Positions 14,857-23,975 of a DNA stretch of 64,000 nucleotides are shown one piece after another. A program made the translations under genes and the position numbers. The DNA comes from Clostridiales bacterium UBA7568 (GTDB lineage: Bacteria > Bacillota > Clostridia > Oscillospirales > CAG-272). The notes under the pieces are model-generated. The model had not been told where the DNA came from. It worked only from the letters and a program-made list of their open reading frames with translations, and did not search any database. The stretch lies in NCBI GenBank assembly GCA_002479075.1, contig DLLG01000004.1, positions 563,081 through 627,080 on the forward strand. Direction: 5' to 3'. Position 1 is the first letter of the stretch, and every line of letters begins with the position of its first letter.

Positions 14857-15729
14857 ATGAGAAAACTGACGATCAAAAGAAAAAAGAGCTTTGTTGCAAG
14901 TCTTGCAAAGCTCAAGGTTTATATAGAGGATCCGGCGGGTGAGCTTGACATAACGGGCATAAAATGTCGCCTGCTCGGAACTCTTGCAAACGGCGAGGAA
15001 AAGGCGTTTGATATAGATGAAAATGCGGCGAAGGTATTCGTTATTGCGGATAAGATGAGCCGCGACTACTGCTACGACTGTCGCAGTCTTCCCGCGGGGG
15101 ATGAAGATATTTATCTTGAAGGAAAAAACGTTTTCAACCCCGCAGTCGGCAATGCGTACCGCTTTGACGGCGGCGCGGACGAGGAAGTCACAAAAAGACG
15201 CAAGGAAAGCAAGAAGATCGGGCTGGTTGTGCTGATAACTGCACTCGTCGTCGGACTGACAGCCGGATTTATAATCGGAAGAGCCGTTATCGGCGGAAAG
15301 AAAAGCTCCGCTCCGAAGGAGTTCTCGGTGGACGGAGGTTTCTCCATAACGCTGACAGAGGCTTTTAATGAAGAAACGATCGAAGGCAGAAAGGTATTTT
15401 CCTCAAAGACGGATGTTGTTGCATATTTGCGCGAGAAGCAGACGGGCATCATCGACCTTTCTGCGCTTACCATAGAAGAATACAGCGATCTTGTGAAGAA
15501 AAACAACGGGTTTATGAAGGACGCGGAGCTTTCCGAAACCGACGGAATATATCATATGGAATATGATAATGTCGGCGCGGACGGAAAAACCTATACATAT
15601 CTGACAACGTTTTATAAAACCTCGGACTCTTTCTGGATAATTCAGTTTGCAACGAGAAAGTCTGATTATGAGGCGCGCAGATCGCAGTTTATCGAATGGT
15701 CAAAAACCGTCAGATTTAACGAGACTTAA
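14857..15729 (+). CDS. Single-pass membrane protein of unknown function (290 aa)
   Basis: Three parts are visible: a cytoplasmic N-terminal domain (about 1-115, beta-rich, starting KLTIKRKKSFVASLAKLKVY), one transmembrane helix (about 121-145, GLVVLITALVVGLTAGFIIG) and an outside domain (about 155-290) ending WSKTVRFNE. The outside domain resembles small PsbP- or DcrB-like lipoprotein folds in its pattern (EGFxxxYxTTFYKTSDSFWIIQF-type strands), but I cannot assign it. The N-terminal part might sense something inside the cell. AACGAAAGGA precedes ATG 14857. It stands alone between two hairpins. Confidence 0.7.
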   Translation: MRKLTIKRKKSFVASLAKLKVYIEDPAGELDITGIKCRLLGTLANGEEKAFDIDENAAKVFVIADKMSRDYCYDCRSLPAGDEDIYLEGKNVFNPAVGNAYRFDGGADEEVTKRRKESKKIGLVVLITALVVGLTAGFIIGRAVIGGKKSSAPKEFSVDGGFSITLTEAFNEETIEGRKVFSSKTDVVAYLREKQTGIIDLSALTIEEYSDLVKKNNGFMKDAELSETDGIYHMEYDNVGADGKTYTYLTTFYKTSDSFWIIQFATRKSDYEARRSQFIEWSKTVRFNET

Positions 15730-15742
15730 ACCGAGACAAAAG

Positions 15743-15770
15743 TCCCGCCCGAAGGCGGGATTTTGAGATT
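15743..15770 (+). terminator. Terminator after the 290-aa membrane protein gene
   Basis: TCCCGCC-CGAA-GGCGGGA stem-loop followed by TTTTGAGATTTTT. Confidence 0.75.
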
Positions 15771-15843
15771 TTTGGGAAAAGTTATTGAAAATACGGTGCG
15801 GTTATGATAGTATTATTCGCAACGACCTTTTTCGGAGGAAAAA

Positions 15844-16707
15844 ATGATTGATGTTTTGCTTGATACGCTGCTTGACGCAGCCAAGCTGATACCTTTTTTA
15901 TATTTAACATATCTTCTGCTTGAATTCATAGAACACAGGGCAAAGGAACAGACAGAGGCTTTGATGAAAAAAGCCGGCAAATGGGGGCCGCTGCTCGGCG
16001 GTGCGCTCGGAGCTGTGCCGCAATGCGGGTTTTCCGCATCTATGTCAAATCTTTATGCGGAAAACATAATAACGACGGGAACGCTTGTTGCGGTTTTCCT
16101 TTCAACCTCGGACGAGATGTTGCCGATAATGGTTTCGGGAATATCGAGCGGGGAGATCCGCGTCTGGACCGTTGTCAAAATACTGCTGACAAAGATTCTC
16201 CTCGGTGTTGTTGTCGGGTTTATAGTTGACCTTGTTATAAAGCTTTGCGGGAAGAAGGATATAGATATAGAATCCCTCTGCCACGACGAGCATTGCGGCT
16301 GCGAAGAGGGGAACATATTTGTTTCCGCACTCATCCACACGCTGAAAATTCTCGTTTTCATACTGCTTGTCTCATTTGCGCTCAATGTCGCGATATATTA
16401 TATAGGAGAGACCGCCCTTGGCGATTTCATCTCGTCTCTGCCCGTGGCTGTCGGACCGCTTGCTTCCGCTCTTGTCGGGCTGATACCGAACTGCGCTTCG
16501 TCGATCGTCATAACAGAGCTTTACCTCGGCGGGGTCATAAGCGCGGGATCGATGCTTGCTGGGCTTCTTTCCGGATCGGGAATAGGACTTCTGATACTTT
16601 TCAGAGTCAACAAAAATATGAAGGCGAACTTCGCCGTTCTCGGTACGGTTTACGGATCCGGCGCATTGATCGGAATACTTTTTGATCTGTTTAAGGTTAC
16701 GTTCTGA
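15844..16707 (+). CDS. Putative heavy-metal exporter (ArsP_2 / putative manganese transporter family)
   Basis: A polytopic membrane protein of 287 residues with two related halves, each holding a Pro-Cys motif in a helix: GAVPQCGFSASMSNLYA (about 55) and GLIPNCASSIVITELYL (about 218). These halves and their spacing match the 10-TM ArsP_2 family, also called putative manganese transporter. A Cys/His-rich loop between the halves (Cys146, His147, His150, Cys151, Cys153) could bind a metal. The substrate is not shown by the sequence. Upstream TTGAAA-N17-TAGTAT (15785-15813) is a weak promoter candidate; the RBS is CGGAGGAAAAA. A YbaK-type gene follows after 13 bases. Confidence 0.75.
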   Translation: MIDVLLDTLLDAAKLIPFLYLTYLLLEFIEHRAKEQTEALMKKAGKWGPLLGGALGAVPQCGFSASMSNLYAENIITTGTLVAVFLSTSDEMLPIMVSGISSGEIRVWTVVKILLTKILLGVVVGFIVDLVIKLCGKKDIDIESLCHDEHCGCEEGNIFVSALIHTLKILVFILLVSFALNVAIYYIGETALGDFISSLPVAVGPLASALVGLIPNCASSIVITELYLGGVISAGSMLAGLLSGSGIGLLILFRVNKNMKANFAVLGTVYGSGALIGILFDLFKVTF

Positions 16708-16720
16708 AAGGAAAAGCAAA

Positions 16721-17203
16721 ATGGCAATTGAAAAAGTCAGGGAATATCTCAAAAAGTTCGGCGCAGACGGAAGAATTATGGAATTTGACGTTTCCTCTGC
16801 AACGGTCGAGCTGGCGGCGGTCGCCGTCGGAACGGAGCCGAGACGCATAGCAAAGACGATGGCATTTGCCGTCGGCGAAAAGCATATTCTCATTGTCTGC
16901 GCCGGGGACGTCAAGATCGATAATCACAAATACAAGAGTTTTTTCGGCACGAAGGCGAAAATGCTGACGCCGGACGAAACGGCTGAGTATATCGGTCACG
17001 CCGTCGGCGGGGTCTGCCCGTTTGCCGTACCGGAGGAGATCGAAATTTATCTTGACGAATCTCTCCGTCGGTTTGAAACCGTGTTTCCTGCCTGCGGAAG
17101 CTCAAACAGCGCAATCGAGGTTACGCTTTCCGAGCTTGAGAAGTTCTCCGGATCGGACAGATGGATAGACGTTTGCAGGCTGAAAGAAGAAAATCCCGTA
17201 TGA
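16721..17203 (+). CDS. YbaK/EbsC-type aminoacyl-tRNA deacylase
   Basis: Protein of 160 residues covering one YbaK/ProX domain. Typical features are the N-terminal VREYLKKFG, the conserved lysine in EPRRIAKTMAF, VCAGDVKIDNHKYKSFFG, and the glycine-rich GHAVGGVCPFAVP that shapes the pocket. Members hydrolyse mischarged tRNA, such as Cys-tRNA(Pro); the substrate of this one is not known. I chose ATG 16721 because GAAAGGAAAAG precedes it; the 13 extra codons upstream overlap the transporter gene and lack a site. Cotranscribed with the transporter and followed by a terminator. Confidence 0.88.
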   Translation: MAIEKVREYLKKFGADGRIMEFDVSSATVELAAVAVGTEPRRIAKTMAFAVGEKHILIVCAGDVKIDNHKYKSFFGTKAKMLTPDETAEYIGHAVGGVCPFAVPEEIEIYLDESLRRFETVFPACGSSNSAIEVTLSELEKFSGSDRWIDVCRLKEENPV

Positions 17204-17211
17204 ATTAAAAT

Positions 17212-17235
17212 TCTCCGCTTTTGCGGAGATTTTTT
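17212..17235 (+). terminator. Terminator after the YbaK gene
   Basis: TCTCCGC-TTTT-GCGGAGA stem-loop, then TTTTTT. Confidence 0.85.
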
Positions 17236-17244
17236 GTTTTTTGC

Positions 17245-17273
17245 TTGATTTTTCCCGCCTTATCCGCTATACT
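17245..17273 (+). promoter_or_regulatory. Promoter of the first GH78 gene
   Basis: TTGATT (17245-17250), 17 bases, TATACT (17268-17273), 32 bases before the start codon. Confidence 0.7.
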
Positions 17274-17305
17274 GTTGCTCGGAAAAGCAAATATCGGAGG
17301 CTTAT

Positions 17306-19897
17306 ATGAAAATCAGAAGTGACTCGATAAGAGTAAACGATCTTATAAACCCGACGCTCGATACAGCGCCCTATTTTTCGTTCCTTATTGACTCAAAAGG
17401 TGAGACGGAACGTCAGAAAAGCTATGAAATAGCAGTTCGGGAGCATTTTTCGGGAAAGACTGTCTGGAAATCGGGCGAGGTTGAAACGGAAAAACGCTTC
17501 GGAATATATATGGACGAATCGCTCCTTGAGCCGAGAAAGAGATACGACGTTACCGTAACCGTTTGCGGCGAGGACGGCGAAAAAAGCTCGGCAGAGACAT
17601 ATTTCTGCACGGGCAAACGAGGGGAAAAGTGGTTCGGGAACTGGATAACGGGCGGCTTTTGCAAAAATCGTGATGAGACCATATATTCGCCCTATCTCCG
17701 CTATGATTTCTCTGCCGGCGGGGGTATACGTCGCGCAACGCTTTATATCTGCGGGCTCGGATATTTTGTCTGCACGCTGAACGGAAAAAGGGTAAACAAC
17801 GATTTTCTTTCAACACCCTTTTCCGATTATGACAAGCACGTAATGTATCGCAGCTTCGATGTCACGGAGCTTCTTTCTGAGAAAAATGCGATAGGCGTTG
17901 TTCTCGGAAACGGCTTTTATAACTGTTTTACGGAAGACCCGTGGCAGTCGCGCTTTGCTCCTTGGAGAGATGTTCCGAAGATGATCTGCGAGCTTCATAT
18001 CGAATATGAGAGCGGGGAAGAACAGATTGTAAAATCGAGCGGTGAATGGCAAAGCTCAAAGGGGCCGATAGTTTTCAACGGCATACGCCACGGCGAGCAA
18101 TACGACGCGCGGCTTGAAATGCCCGACTGGGACACGTTCGGCTATAAGGGCGAGAGCTTCGGGGCGGTCAGAGTGGTGCGACCCGCAGGAGGGGAGCTGA
18201 TCTCATTTGAGCTTGAACCGATAGTTGTAAGAAAGAAATATCCCGCCGTAAAAATGACAAAGCAGGGCGAAAAAACGCTCTTTGACATAGGACAAAATCA
18301 AGCAGGAGTCTGCCTTCTGACGCTTCGCGGAAAGCGCGGAGATCGGATAACGATACGCTACTGCGATATACTGAGCGACAAGGGCGAGCTTGATCAGTCT
18401 CCGCTTTCGTGCTTTATAAAAAATTACACATTCCAGACAGAGATATATACAAAAAAGAGCGACGAGCCGGAGGTCTGGCATTCGGAATTCACATATCACG
18501 GCTATCAGTACGTTGAGATTTCCGGAGGGGACGAGGAAAGGCAGCTTTCGGACGTTACGGCGCTTGCGCTCTGCAACGGAATTGCCGATAGAGGGCATTT
18601 CGAAACGAGCGACGAGACGGTAAATCAGGTGCAGCATTTGTGTCTTGCGGCAACAACCTCCTGCTGTATGAACACGCTTTCCAGCGACGCCGTGCGTGAG
18701 AAAACGTCGTGGACGGGCGACGCAGGCTTTACGAGCGAGCAGATTGTGATAAATTTTGCTGCCGAGGCGTTTATGCGTCGCTGGCTTTACGACCTGCGCG
18801 ATTCGCAGACGCCCGCAGGAGCTGTTCCTTGCGTTATTCCGAGCGCCGGCTGGGGATATACATCGCTCAACGGCCCGGACTGGGCAAGCCCGATAGTCGA
18901 CGCTCCGAAATATCTTTATCTTGCAAGCGGAAATATAAATTATATAAAGGACAACTACGATATGCTCCGCCGCCATTGCTCGCTGATGGAGAAAATGGCA
19001 ACGGATAATATCGTTGATTACGGTCTCGGCGACTGGTGCGCGCCATTTGAGGGCCCTGCGCTCAGCATCAATATGGAGTCGTTCAAATGCCCTGTGACAG
19101 TTACCGATACGGCATATTATCACACGGCGGTGCGGACGCTTGCTCATTGGGCAGGACTTCTCGGCTATACCGACGACGAAAAATATTATACCGCTCTTGC
19201 GGATGCGATAAAGTCGGCTTTCAGAGAGAAATTCTTTAACAAGGCAGAGATGACTGTTATGGGCAACTGCCAGACATCGACCGCCGTTATGATATATCAC
19301 GGGCTCTGCGAGCCGGATGAGGCAATGCCGCTTGTAAAAACGCTTCTGCGGCAGATAGACGAGCGCGACGGACACCTTGATTTTGGCGTTCTTGGGAACA
19401 AGGCGGTTATGAATGTTCTCGGAATGACGGGCAACGCAAATGTCGGTCTGAAAATGCTCTGTAATCCGACTTATCCTTCTGTAAAGCATTGGATTGATAT
19501 GGGCGCAAACACGCTCTGGGAATGCTGGAACGGGCTTGGATCGCGGAATCATCATATGTTCTCTGATATATCGGCGTTTCTTTATAAATACATCGGAGGT
19601 ATCGGCGCCGACATCGAAAAGCCCGCATATGAGCATATCGTTTTTCGCCCCGCAACGGATACGGCAATTGCAAGAATCTTCTGCTCTGTTGACACGCCTT
19701 ACGGCACGGCGAGAGCGGAAACAAAAACAGCAGACGGAGTTGTTACCGTCTCCGTTACGGTTCCTTCCGGCGCGAGCGGGACGCTTTATCTGCCGGCGAG
19801 GGGAGAGCTTGCTTTGGGCGGCTTTTCCGATTGCGGCGACGGGCTTATGAAAAAGGAACTTTCCTGCGGGACGCATACTTTCTCCTTCCGCATATAA
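17306..19897 (+). CDS. GH78 alpha-L-rhamnosidase
   Basis: Protein of 863 residues, typical for GH78. Order: N-terminal fibronectin-like region (about 1-100), beta-sandwich domains (NGKRVNNDFLSTPFSDYDK, about 155-410), an (alpha/alpha)6 catalytic barrel (about 430-775) and a C-terminal beta-sandwich. The likely general acid is Glu465 in SDAVREKTSWTGDA and the likely base Glu739 in TLWECWNG. It should release terminal L-rhamnose with inversion. There is no signal peptide, so it probably acts inside the cell on imported oligosaccharides. The RBS is CGGAGG. It has its own promoter and terminator. Confidence 0.88.
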   Translation: MKIRSDSIRVNDLINPTLDTAPYFSFLIDSKGETERQKSYEIAVREHFSGKTVWKSGEVETEKRFGIYMDESLLEPRKRYDVTVTVCGEDGEKSSAETYFCTGKRGEKWFGNWITGGFCKNRDETIYSPYLRYDFSAGGGIRRATLYICGLGYFVCTLNGKRVNNDFLSTPFSDYDKHVMYRSFDVTELLSEKNAIGVVLGNGFYNCFTEDPWQSRFAPWRDVPKMICELHIEYESGEEQIVKSSGEWQSSKGPIVFNGIRHGEQYDARLEMPDWDTFGYKGESFGAVRVVRPAGGELISFELEPIVVRKKYPAVKMTKQGEKTLFDIGQNQAGVCLLTLRGKRGDRITIRYCDILSDKGELDQSPLSCFIKNYTFQTEIYTKKSDEPEVWHSEFTYHGYQYVEISGGDEERQLSDVTALALCNGIADRGHFETSDETVNQVQHLCLAATTSCCMNTLSSDAVREKTSWTGDAGFTSEQIVINFAAEAFMRRWLYDLRDSQTPAGAVPCVIPSAGWGYTSLNGPDWASPIVDAPKYLYLASGNINYIKDNYDMLRRHCSLMEKMATDNIVDYGLGDWCAPFEGPALSINMESFKCPVTVTDTAYYHTAVRTLAHWAGLLGYTDDEKYYTALADAIKSAFREKFFNKAEMTVMGNCQTSTAVMIYHGLCEPDEAMPLVKTLLRQIDERDGHLDFGVLGNKAVMNVLGMTGNANVGLKMLCNPTYPSVKHWIDMGANTLWECWNGLGSRNHHMFSDISAFLYKYIGGIGADIEKPAYEHIVFRPATDTAIARIFCSVDTPYGTARAETKTADGVVTVSVTVPSGASGTLYLPARGELALGGFSDCGDGLMKKELSCGTHTFSFRI

Positions 19898-19910
19898 AAA
19901 CCGAATTGCA

Positions 19911-19936
19911 AAAACGGCGGGCAACCGCCGTTTTTT
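19911..19936 (+). terminator. Terminator after the first GH78 gene
   Basis: AAACGGCGG-GCAA-CCGCCGTTT stem-loop followed by TTT and A. Confidence 0.85.
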
Positions 19937-20057
19937 ATGTTGATTTTCGCTGTTTTCTTTATTTTTTCGACTTTCTATCTGATTGGTAAATATGCACATT
20001 GTCTGATGCTACTTCCTGCAAAGATGCACAAAAAGTAATATTTTGTATATTTTCCTG

Positions 20058-20086
20058 TTGACGAATATGGCAAATTATGCTATACT
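20058..20086 (+). promoter_or_regulatory. Promoter of the 265-aa membrane protein gene
   Basis: TTGACG (20058-20063), 17 bases, TATACT (20081-20086). The rest of the gap from 19937 to 20057 shows nothing recognisable. Confidence 0.75.
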
Positions 20087-20137
20087 TGTATCGGACAGTA
20101 ATATTCTGTTTGAACTATCGAATACGGAGGCGTCACT

Positions 20138-20935
20138 ATGGAAAATATGTCGCAGGGTAATATAGCATTTGTCGTCAGCATAGTATTGCTGTCGGTTTTG
20201 GCTTGTGCGATTATCGCTTTGATAATATGCGCTATAAAATGCAAAAAAGGGAAGACGGTTTTTCTTGCGATCGCGGCGGCGCTTGTCGTTGTTCTGACGG
20301 CGACTTGCATTGCAATGCTGATTTCTTATAATCGGAGCAAACCGGCAAAGGAAACCAAGCTTCAGCCGCTAACGCCGGAAGTTCTCAGATATATGGATAC
20401 ATATTTTGATAACGCTTTTCTGAACGCAGACAAGAAGATAGCACAGAGCGAAGAAAATACAGGGATTTCACGCTTTGGCTTTACATATTGCGCCGATACG
20501 GGAGAATTCACTTTTGATTTTGATATGGTTTCGGTCTATGGAAAGTTGAAAAAAGACACGGTTTACAGTCAGCATATAGCATATGACAATAACGGTATGT
20601 CAAAAGAAAAGTGTATCAAAACGGATATTCCGGTTGTTGAATTTGACGGTATTCCGTCAATCAGGAATTTGGAGAAAGTCGGAGATTATCTCGGTATGGT
20701 GAGGCTGCCCGGCGCTGATATTCTCTCTTCGGAATATTCATCGGTATCAGTCAGTTATGACTTTTCGGATGAGACTTCTGATGTGAATAATGCAAGCGGA
20801 TACTATATGCTTGACTATGGCGGGCTGCACGGTATTGATAATCCGGAGCTTTCCGAAATGGCAGGGTATATAAAAATTCTGTATAGGGTTGACAACGATG
20901 TTTATGTATTGTACACGTTGATAGCTTCGTCATAA
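20138..20935 (+). CDS. Membrane protein of unknown function (265 aa)
   Basis: Two N-terminal membrane helices (about 8-33 and 39-62) separated by a short Lys/Cys loop (KCKKGK), then an extracytoplasmic domain of about 200 residues rich in Asp, Ser and Tyr, with beta-type segments such as GFTYCADTGEFTFDFDMVSVYG. No family recognised. The RBS is CGGAGG. It is a single-gene unit with its own promoter and terminator between the two GH78 genes; nothing shows that it takes part in sugar use. Confidence 0.65.
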   Translation: MENMSQGNIAFVVSIVLLSVLACAIIALIICAIKCKKGKTVFLAIAAALVVVLTATCIAMLISYNRSKPAKETKLQPLTPEVLRYMDTYFDNAFLNADKKIAQSEENTGISRFGFTYCADTGEFTFDFDMVSVYGKLKKDTVYSQHIAYDNNGMSKEKCIKTDIPVVEFDGIPSIRNLEKVGDYLGMVRLPGADILSSEYSSVSVSYDFSDETSDVNNASGYYMLDYGGLHGIDNPELSEMAGYIKILYRVDNDVYVLYTLIASS

Positions 20936-20962
20936 CATACGGTTAAACGAATTATATTTATT

Positions 20963-20986
20963 ATCCCCGTTTCGGCGGGGATTTTT
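20963..20986 (+). terminator. Terminator after the 265-aa membrane protein gene
   Basis: ATCCCCG-TTTCGG-CGGGGAT stem-loop followed by TTTT. Confidence 0.85.
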
Positions 20987-20989
20987 ATG

Positions 20990-21018
20990 TTGATTTTCTC
21001 TCCCTTTTGTGGTACAAT
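20990..21018 (+). promoter_or_regulatory. Promoter of the second GH78-like gene
   Basis: TTGATT (20990-20995), 17 bases, TACAAT (21013-21018). The -35 box begins four bases after the previous terminator. Confidence 0.7.
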
Positions 21019-21050
21019 CTCCTTGAATAAGCGGAACGGAGGAATGTTTT

Positions 21051-23933
21051 ATGAACATAAGCACCGCAAAAGTAATATCCGAAAAAAGAGAATATCCGGC
21101 GGGCGCTCTGCGCTATGTGTGCGAAGGGGCGACAAACGGCGAATGGAGCGTTTATGCTTCGTCCGTAAATTGCGGAAAAAAGCCCGAAAGCGCCGAGCTT
21201 TATATATTCGGCGCAGAATATTTCAGAATATATATCGGGGGAAAATTCTGCACGGAATATTCGATCCGCTCGTATATTTTCCGTCGTGCATATGAGGTGC
21301 TTGACGTTGCGGATTACCTCTCCGAGGGGGAAAACGATATAACCGTCATTGCGTGCGAAACGGGCGAGGAAAAACGCTCGGGCTTTTCGCTTGAGCTTTC
21401 GATCGATGGCGAATTTGCCCCGCTTTCGTGGCGCGCGAGAGCGTATAAAGCGGTAATCCCGCCGATGACATATACGCTTTCAAACTATATTGAACATTTT
21501 GATTTCTCTCTTGACGACGCCCTCTCTCCCGCTGCCGACGTAAGGTGGGGCGGCGTGAGGACGGCGGAGGCGGTTTCCGAGCCGTTTACAGAGCTGGTTC
21601 AAAGCAGGCAGAAGGCGCAGACGAGAACGGTTTACAGCCCGCACGCAGTTGTTGCGGCGGAAGCCTTTTCCGACGAAAAGGGCTATGAGACAGATCTCTG
21701 CGGCGACGGAAATTACTGCATCTTTGCGAGCAATATCTCCTGTACCGACGACTGTAACGTTACAATCCGCGAGATAGGGACGATGGGCATTTGCATAGAC
21801 GGGGGCGAGATAAAATCGGACGAAGAAATTCTTCTCTCCGCCGGAACGCATTTTATAACCGTGCTCTCTCAATGGACGGTTTCCGTTCGCATATGCGGCG
21901 AGGGGTTTGATATTGCGTCGCCTATCGGAGGAAAATGGGCGGTTTGCAGAGTTGCAAAGGCAAAAAGCGGAATGGTCTATCCCTGGAACGAGCCGAAAAA
22001 GGAAAATGTCGTGCCCGATGAGGTGCTGAAAATACTTCATACGAAGGATTTTGAAAGTCTGCCGGAGACGAGAATAGTTGCAAATACGGCACCGTTTTCG
22101 CTTCTCAGCAGGATAAAAATGAGAAAATATATATCCGTTCCGGACGGCTTCTGCAATGAAAAGCTCGCTGCCGCATCTCCGAGAGAGGTTGCCTCGGAGC
22201 CGCGCGGAATTGTAAATCCGGACGGAGCACATTCGGGAGGAGCAACGGTCGTATCGCCTTCGCCCTTCGGCGCAGAGCTCATCCTTGACTACGGTACGGA
22301 AAAAGTCGGGCTTGTCGGCTTTGACGTGACCGCGCCGCAGGGAACAGAAATTGAATTTATGACGTTTGAAATGATAACGGAGAGCGGCATCCGCTATATG
22401 GGACCCGGTTCCTGCGGAAGTGTCAGGTGCGGGGAAGGCAGAACCCGTTTCCTTTCAAACAAAAAGAGGGGCTTTCGTTATCTCGCTCTCTATTTCCCGC
22501 CGTGCGACGGAGAGATAAAGCTGTATTCCGCGGATATGCTTGAAACACGTTATCCGGCGGAGGCGGCGGGAGACTTTGTCTCCGACGATAAGCGCCTCTG
22601 CGATATTTATAAAATTTCCGTCGATACGGCAAAAAGCTGTATGATGGATTCGTATGTTGACTGCCCAGGTTGCGAGCAGAATGTCTGGGTCGGAGACGCT
22701 GCGGTTACGGCGGAGGTCAATATGACGTGCTTTGGGGAACGTGAGTTCGACGAAAGATACCTTGATATGATAGGCGATTCGACGGACGACGGCGTTCGTC
22801 GTGTTTACAGGACGAACAACCCCCGCTTCCTTGCGAAGAAGAACATAGTCTGCGCGTGCTTTCCGACGTTCCCCGAGGGTGGAATACCGATATGGTCGCT
22901 CTCCTGGGCAGAGCAGGTGGTCAGCCATTTTATGCACTTCGGAGAGGGCGAGAATACAGAGAAAAACCTGCGCGACCTTGACGAATGCTTTAATCGTTTT
23001 TTCATTCAGACAAACGACAGAGGGCTTTTGTCGATAGACGGTGCCTGGAATCTGATAGAATGGGCGGACAACGACCTTATGCCTTGCGGCGAGGTTACGG
23101 CGAACAATATGATGCTTTCCGGCGTGCTTGCGTCGGCGGCGAATATGTATGAGCTTTGCGGTAATGTGGAAAAAGCGGAGTTTTACAGAGAAAAAAGCCG
23201 CGCTTACCGTGACGCTGTGAACGCTTACTGCTGGGACGAGAGCGAGCACGCTTACGTTGACACCGTTCGCGACGAATATGCGTACAAGGAGTACGTCCGT
23301 TTCTGCACTGAAAAAGGCAGAGAAATACTTTCTTTTGACGACTATATGTCGCTTTCGAGGGTCAGCGCACAGACAAACACCTTTGCTTTGCTTTATGATT
23401 GCGCAGACGGCGATCGCGCTGAATACTGTAAGGAGATACTGCTCGAGTCCGTAAAGGACGGAAACTACGTTTCCGGCTCTCCTTCAAGCGTCATTCCGAA
23501 CCAACCGAAAAAGCGCGTCGGTATCGGCACGCCTTTCTTCCTTTACTATACTCTCCGCGCGCTTTATAAGCTCGGCTATTATGACGTTGCGCTCGGCGTT
23601 ATCCGTCGCGATTGGGGAGCAATGATCGATGACGGGCTTAAAAACTGCGTTGAGGCATTCCGAATGAAAAACGGCGAATGGGGCAGAAGCGCAGCGCACG
23701 CCTGGAGCGCATCGCCCGCTGTGTTCATAACGGAGGAGGTGCTCGGGATAAAGCCCACAAAGCCTGGGTACACGGAGTTTACCGTTGCGCCGCACGCCTG
23801 CGGTATCACAAAGGCATACGGCTACGTTCCGACGCCATACGGCAATATTCAGATAAAATGGACTGTTGACGAAAGCGGAGAAACGGACATTGTATGTCAC
23901 GCTCCTGCGGAATGTAAAAGGGTTGAAAAATAA
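21051..23933 (+). CDS. GH78-like (alpha-L-rhamnosidase superfamily) glycoside hydrolase
   Basis: Protein of 960 residues without a signal peptide. An N-terminal beta-sandwich (FGAEYFRIYIGGKFCTEYS), a long insert region and a six-hairpin barrel (about 515-890) are visible. The catalytic region reads DCPGCEQNVWVGDA with Glu542 in the general-acid position, matching the DCPxREKxGWxGDA motif of GH78. A second candidate is Glu868 in NCVEAF, replacing the TLWE motif of the other enzyme here; GRSAAHAWSASPAVF follows. The substrate may be rhamnose or a related terminal sugar. It shares little direct sequence with the enzyme at 17306, so it is not a recent duplicate. RBS CGGAGG. Confidence 0.78.
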   Translation: MNISTAKVISEKREYPAGALRYVCEGATNGEWSVYASSVNCGKKPESAELYIFGAEYFRIYIGGKFCTEYSIRSYIFRRAYEVLDVADYLSEGENDITVIACETGEEKRSGFSLELSIDGEFAPLSWRARAYKAVIPPMTYTLSNYIEHFDFSLDDALSPAADVRWGGVRTAEAVSEPFTELVQSRQKAQTRTVYSPHAVVAAEAFSDEKGYETDLCGDGNYCIFASNISCTDDCNVTIREIGTMGICIDGGEIKSDEEILLSAGTHFITVLSQWTVSVRICGEGFDIASPIGGKWAVCRVAKAKSGMVYPWNEPKKENVVPDEVLKILHTKDFESLPETRIVANTAPFSLLSRIKMRKYISVPDGFCNEKLAAASPREVASEPRGIVNPDGAHSGGATVVSPSPFGAELILDYGTEKVGLVGFDVTAPQGTEIEFMTFEMITESGIRYMGPGSCGSVRCGEGRTRFLSNKKRGFRYLALYFPPCDGEIKLYSADMLETRYPAEAAGDFVSDDKRLCDIYKISVDTAKSCMMDSYVDCPGCEQNVWVGDAAVTAEVNMTCFGEREFDERYLDMIGDSTDDGVRRVYRTNNPRFLAKKNIVCACFPTFPEGGIPIWSLSWAEQVVSHFMHFGEGENTEKNLRDLDECFNRFFIQTNDRGLLSIDGAWNLIEWADNDLMPCGEVTANNMMLSGVLASAANMYELCGNVEKAEFYREKSRAYRDAVNAYCWDESEHAYVDTVRDEYAYKEYVRFCTEKGREILSFDDYMSLSRVSAQTNTFALLYDCADGDRAEYCKEILLESVKDGNYVSGSPSSVIPNQPKKRVGIGTPFFLYYTLRALYKLGYYDVALGVIRRDWGAMIDDGLKNCVEAFRMKNGEWGRSAAHAWSASPAVFITEEVLGIKPTKPGYTEFTVAPHACGITKAYGYVPTPYGNIQIKWTVDESGETDIVCHAPAECKRVEK

Positions 23934-23936
23934 AAC

Positions 23937-23973
23937 AAAAAAGCTCTTCGGCATAGCGCCGAAGAGCTTTTTA
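23937..23973. terminator. Bidirectional terminator between convergent genes
   Basis: AAAAAGCTCTTCGGC and GCCGAAGAGCTTTTT form a 15-bp perfect stem with an ATAGC loop. It has T-runs in both directions and serves the GH78-like gene and the epimerase gene. Confidence 0.9.
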
Positions 23974-23975
23974 TT

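Noticed and set aside
18203..19999. A 598-codon open frame antisense to the first GH78 gene
   Set aside because: It lies wholly opposite a well-supported GH78 gene, has a composition rich in Arg, Cys and His and shows no domain. It is a by-product of codon bias.
19929..20996. TTTTTATGTTGATTTTC repeated after the terminators at 19911 and 20963
   Set aside because: A short T-rich repeat that overlaps terminator tails; one copy supplies a -35 box, the other has no matching -10. Too simple to call a real repeat element.
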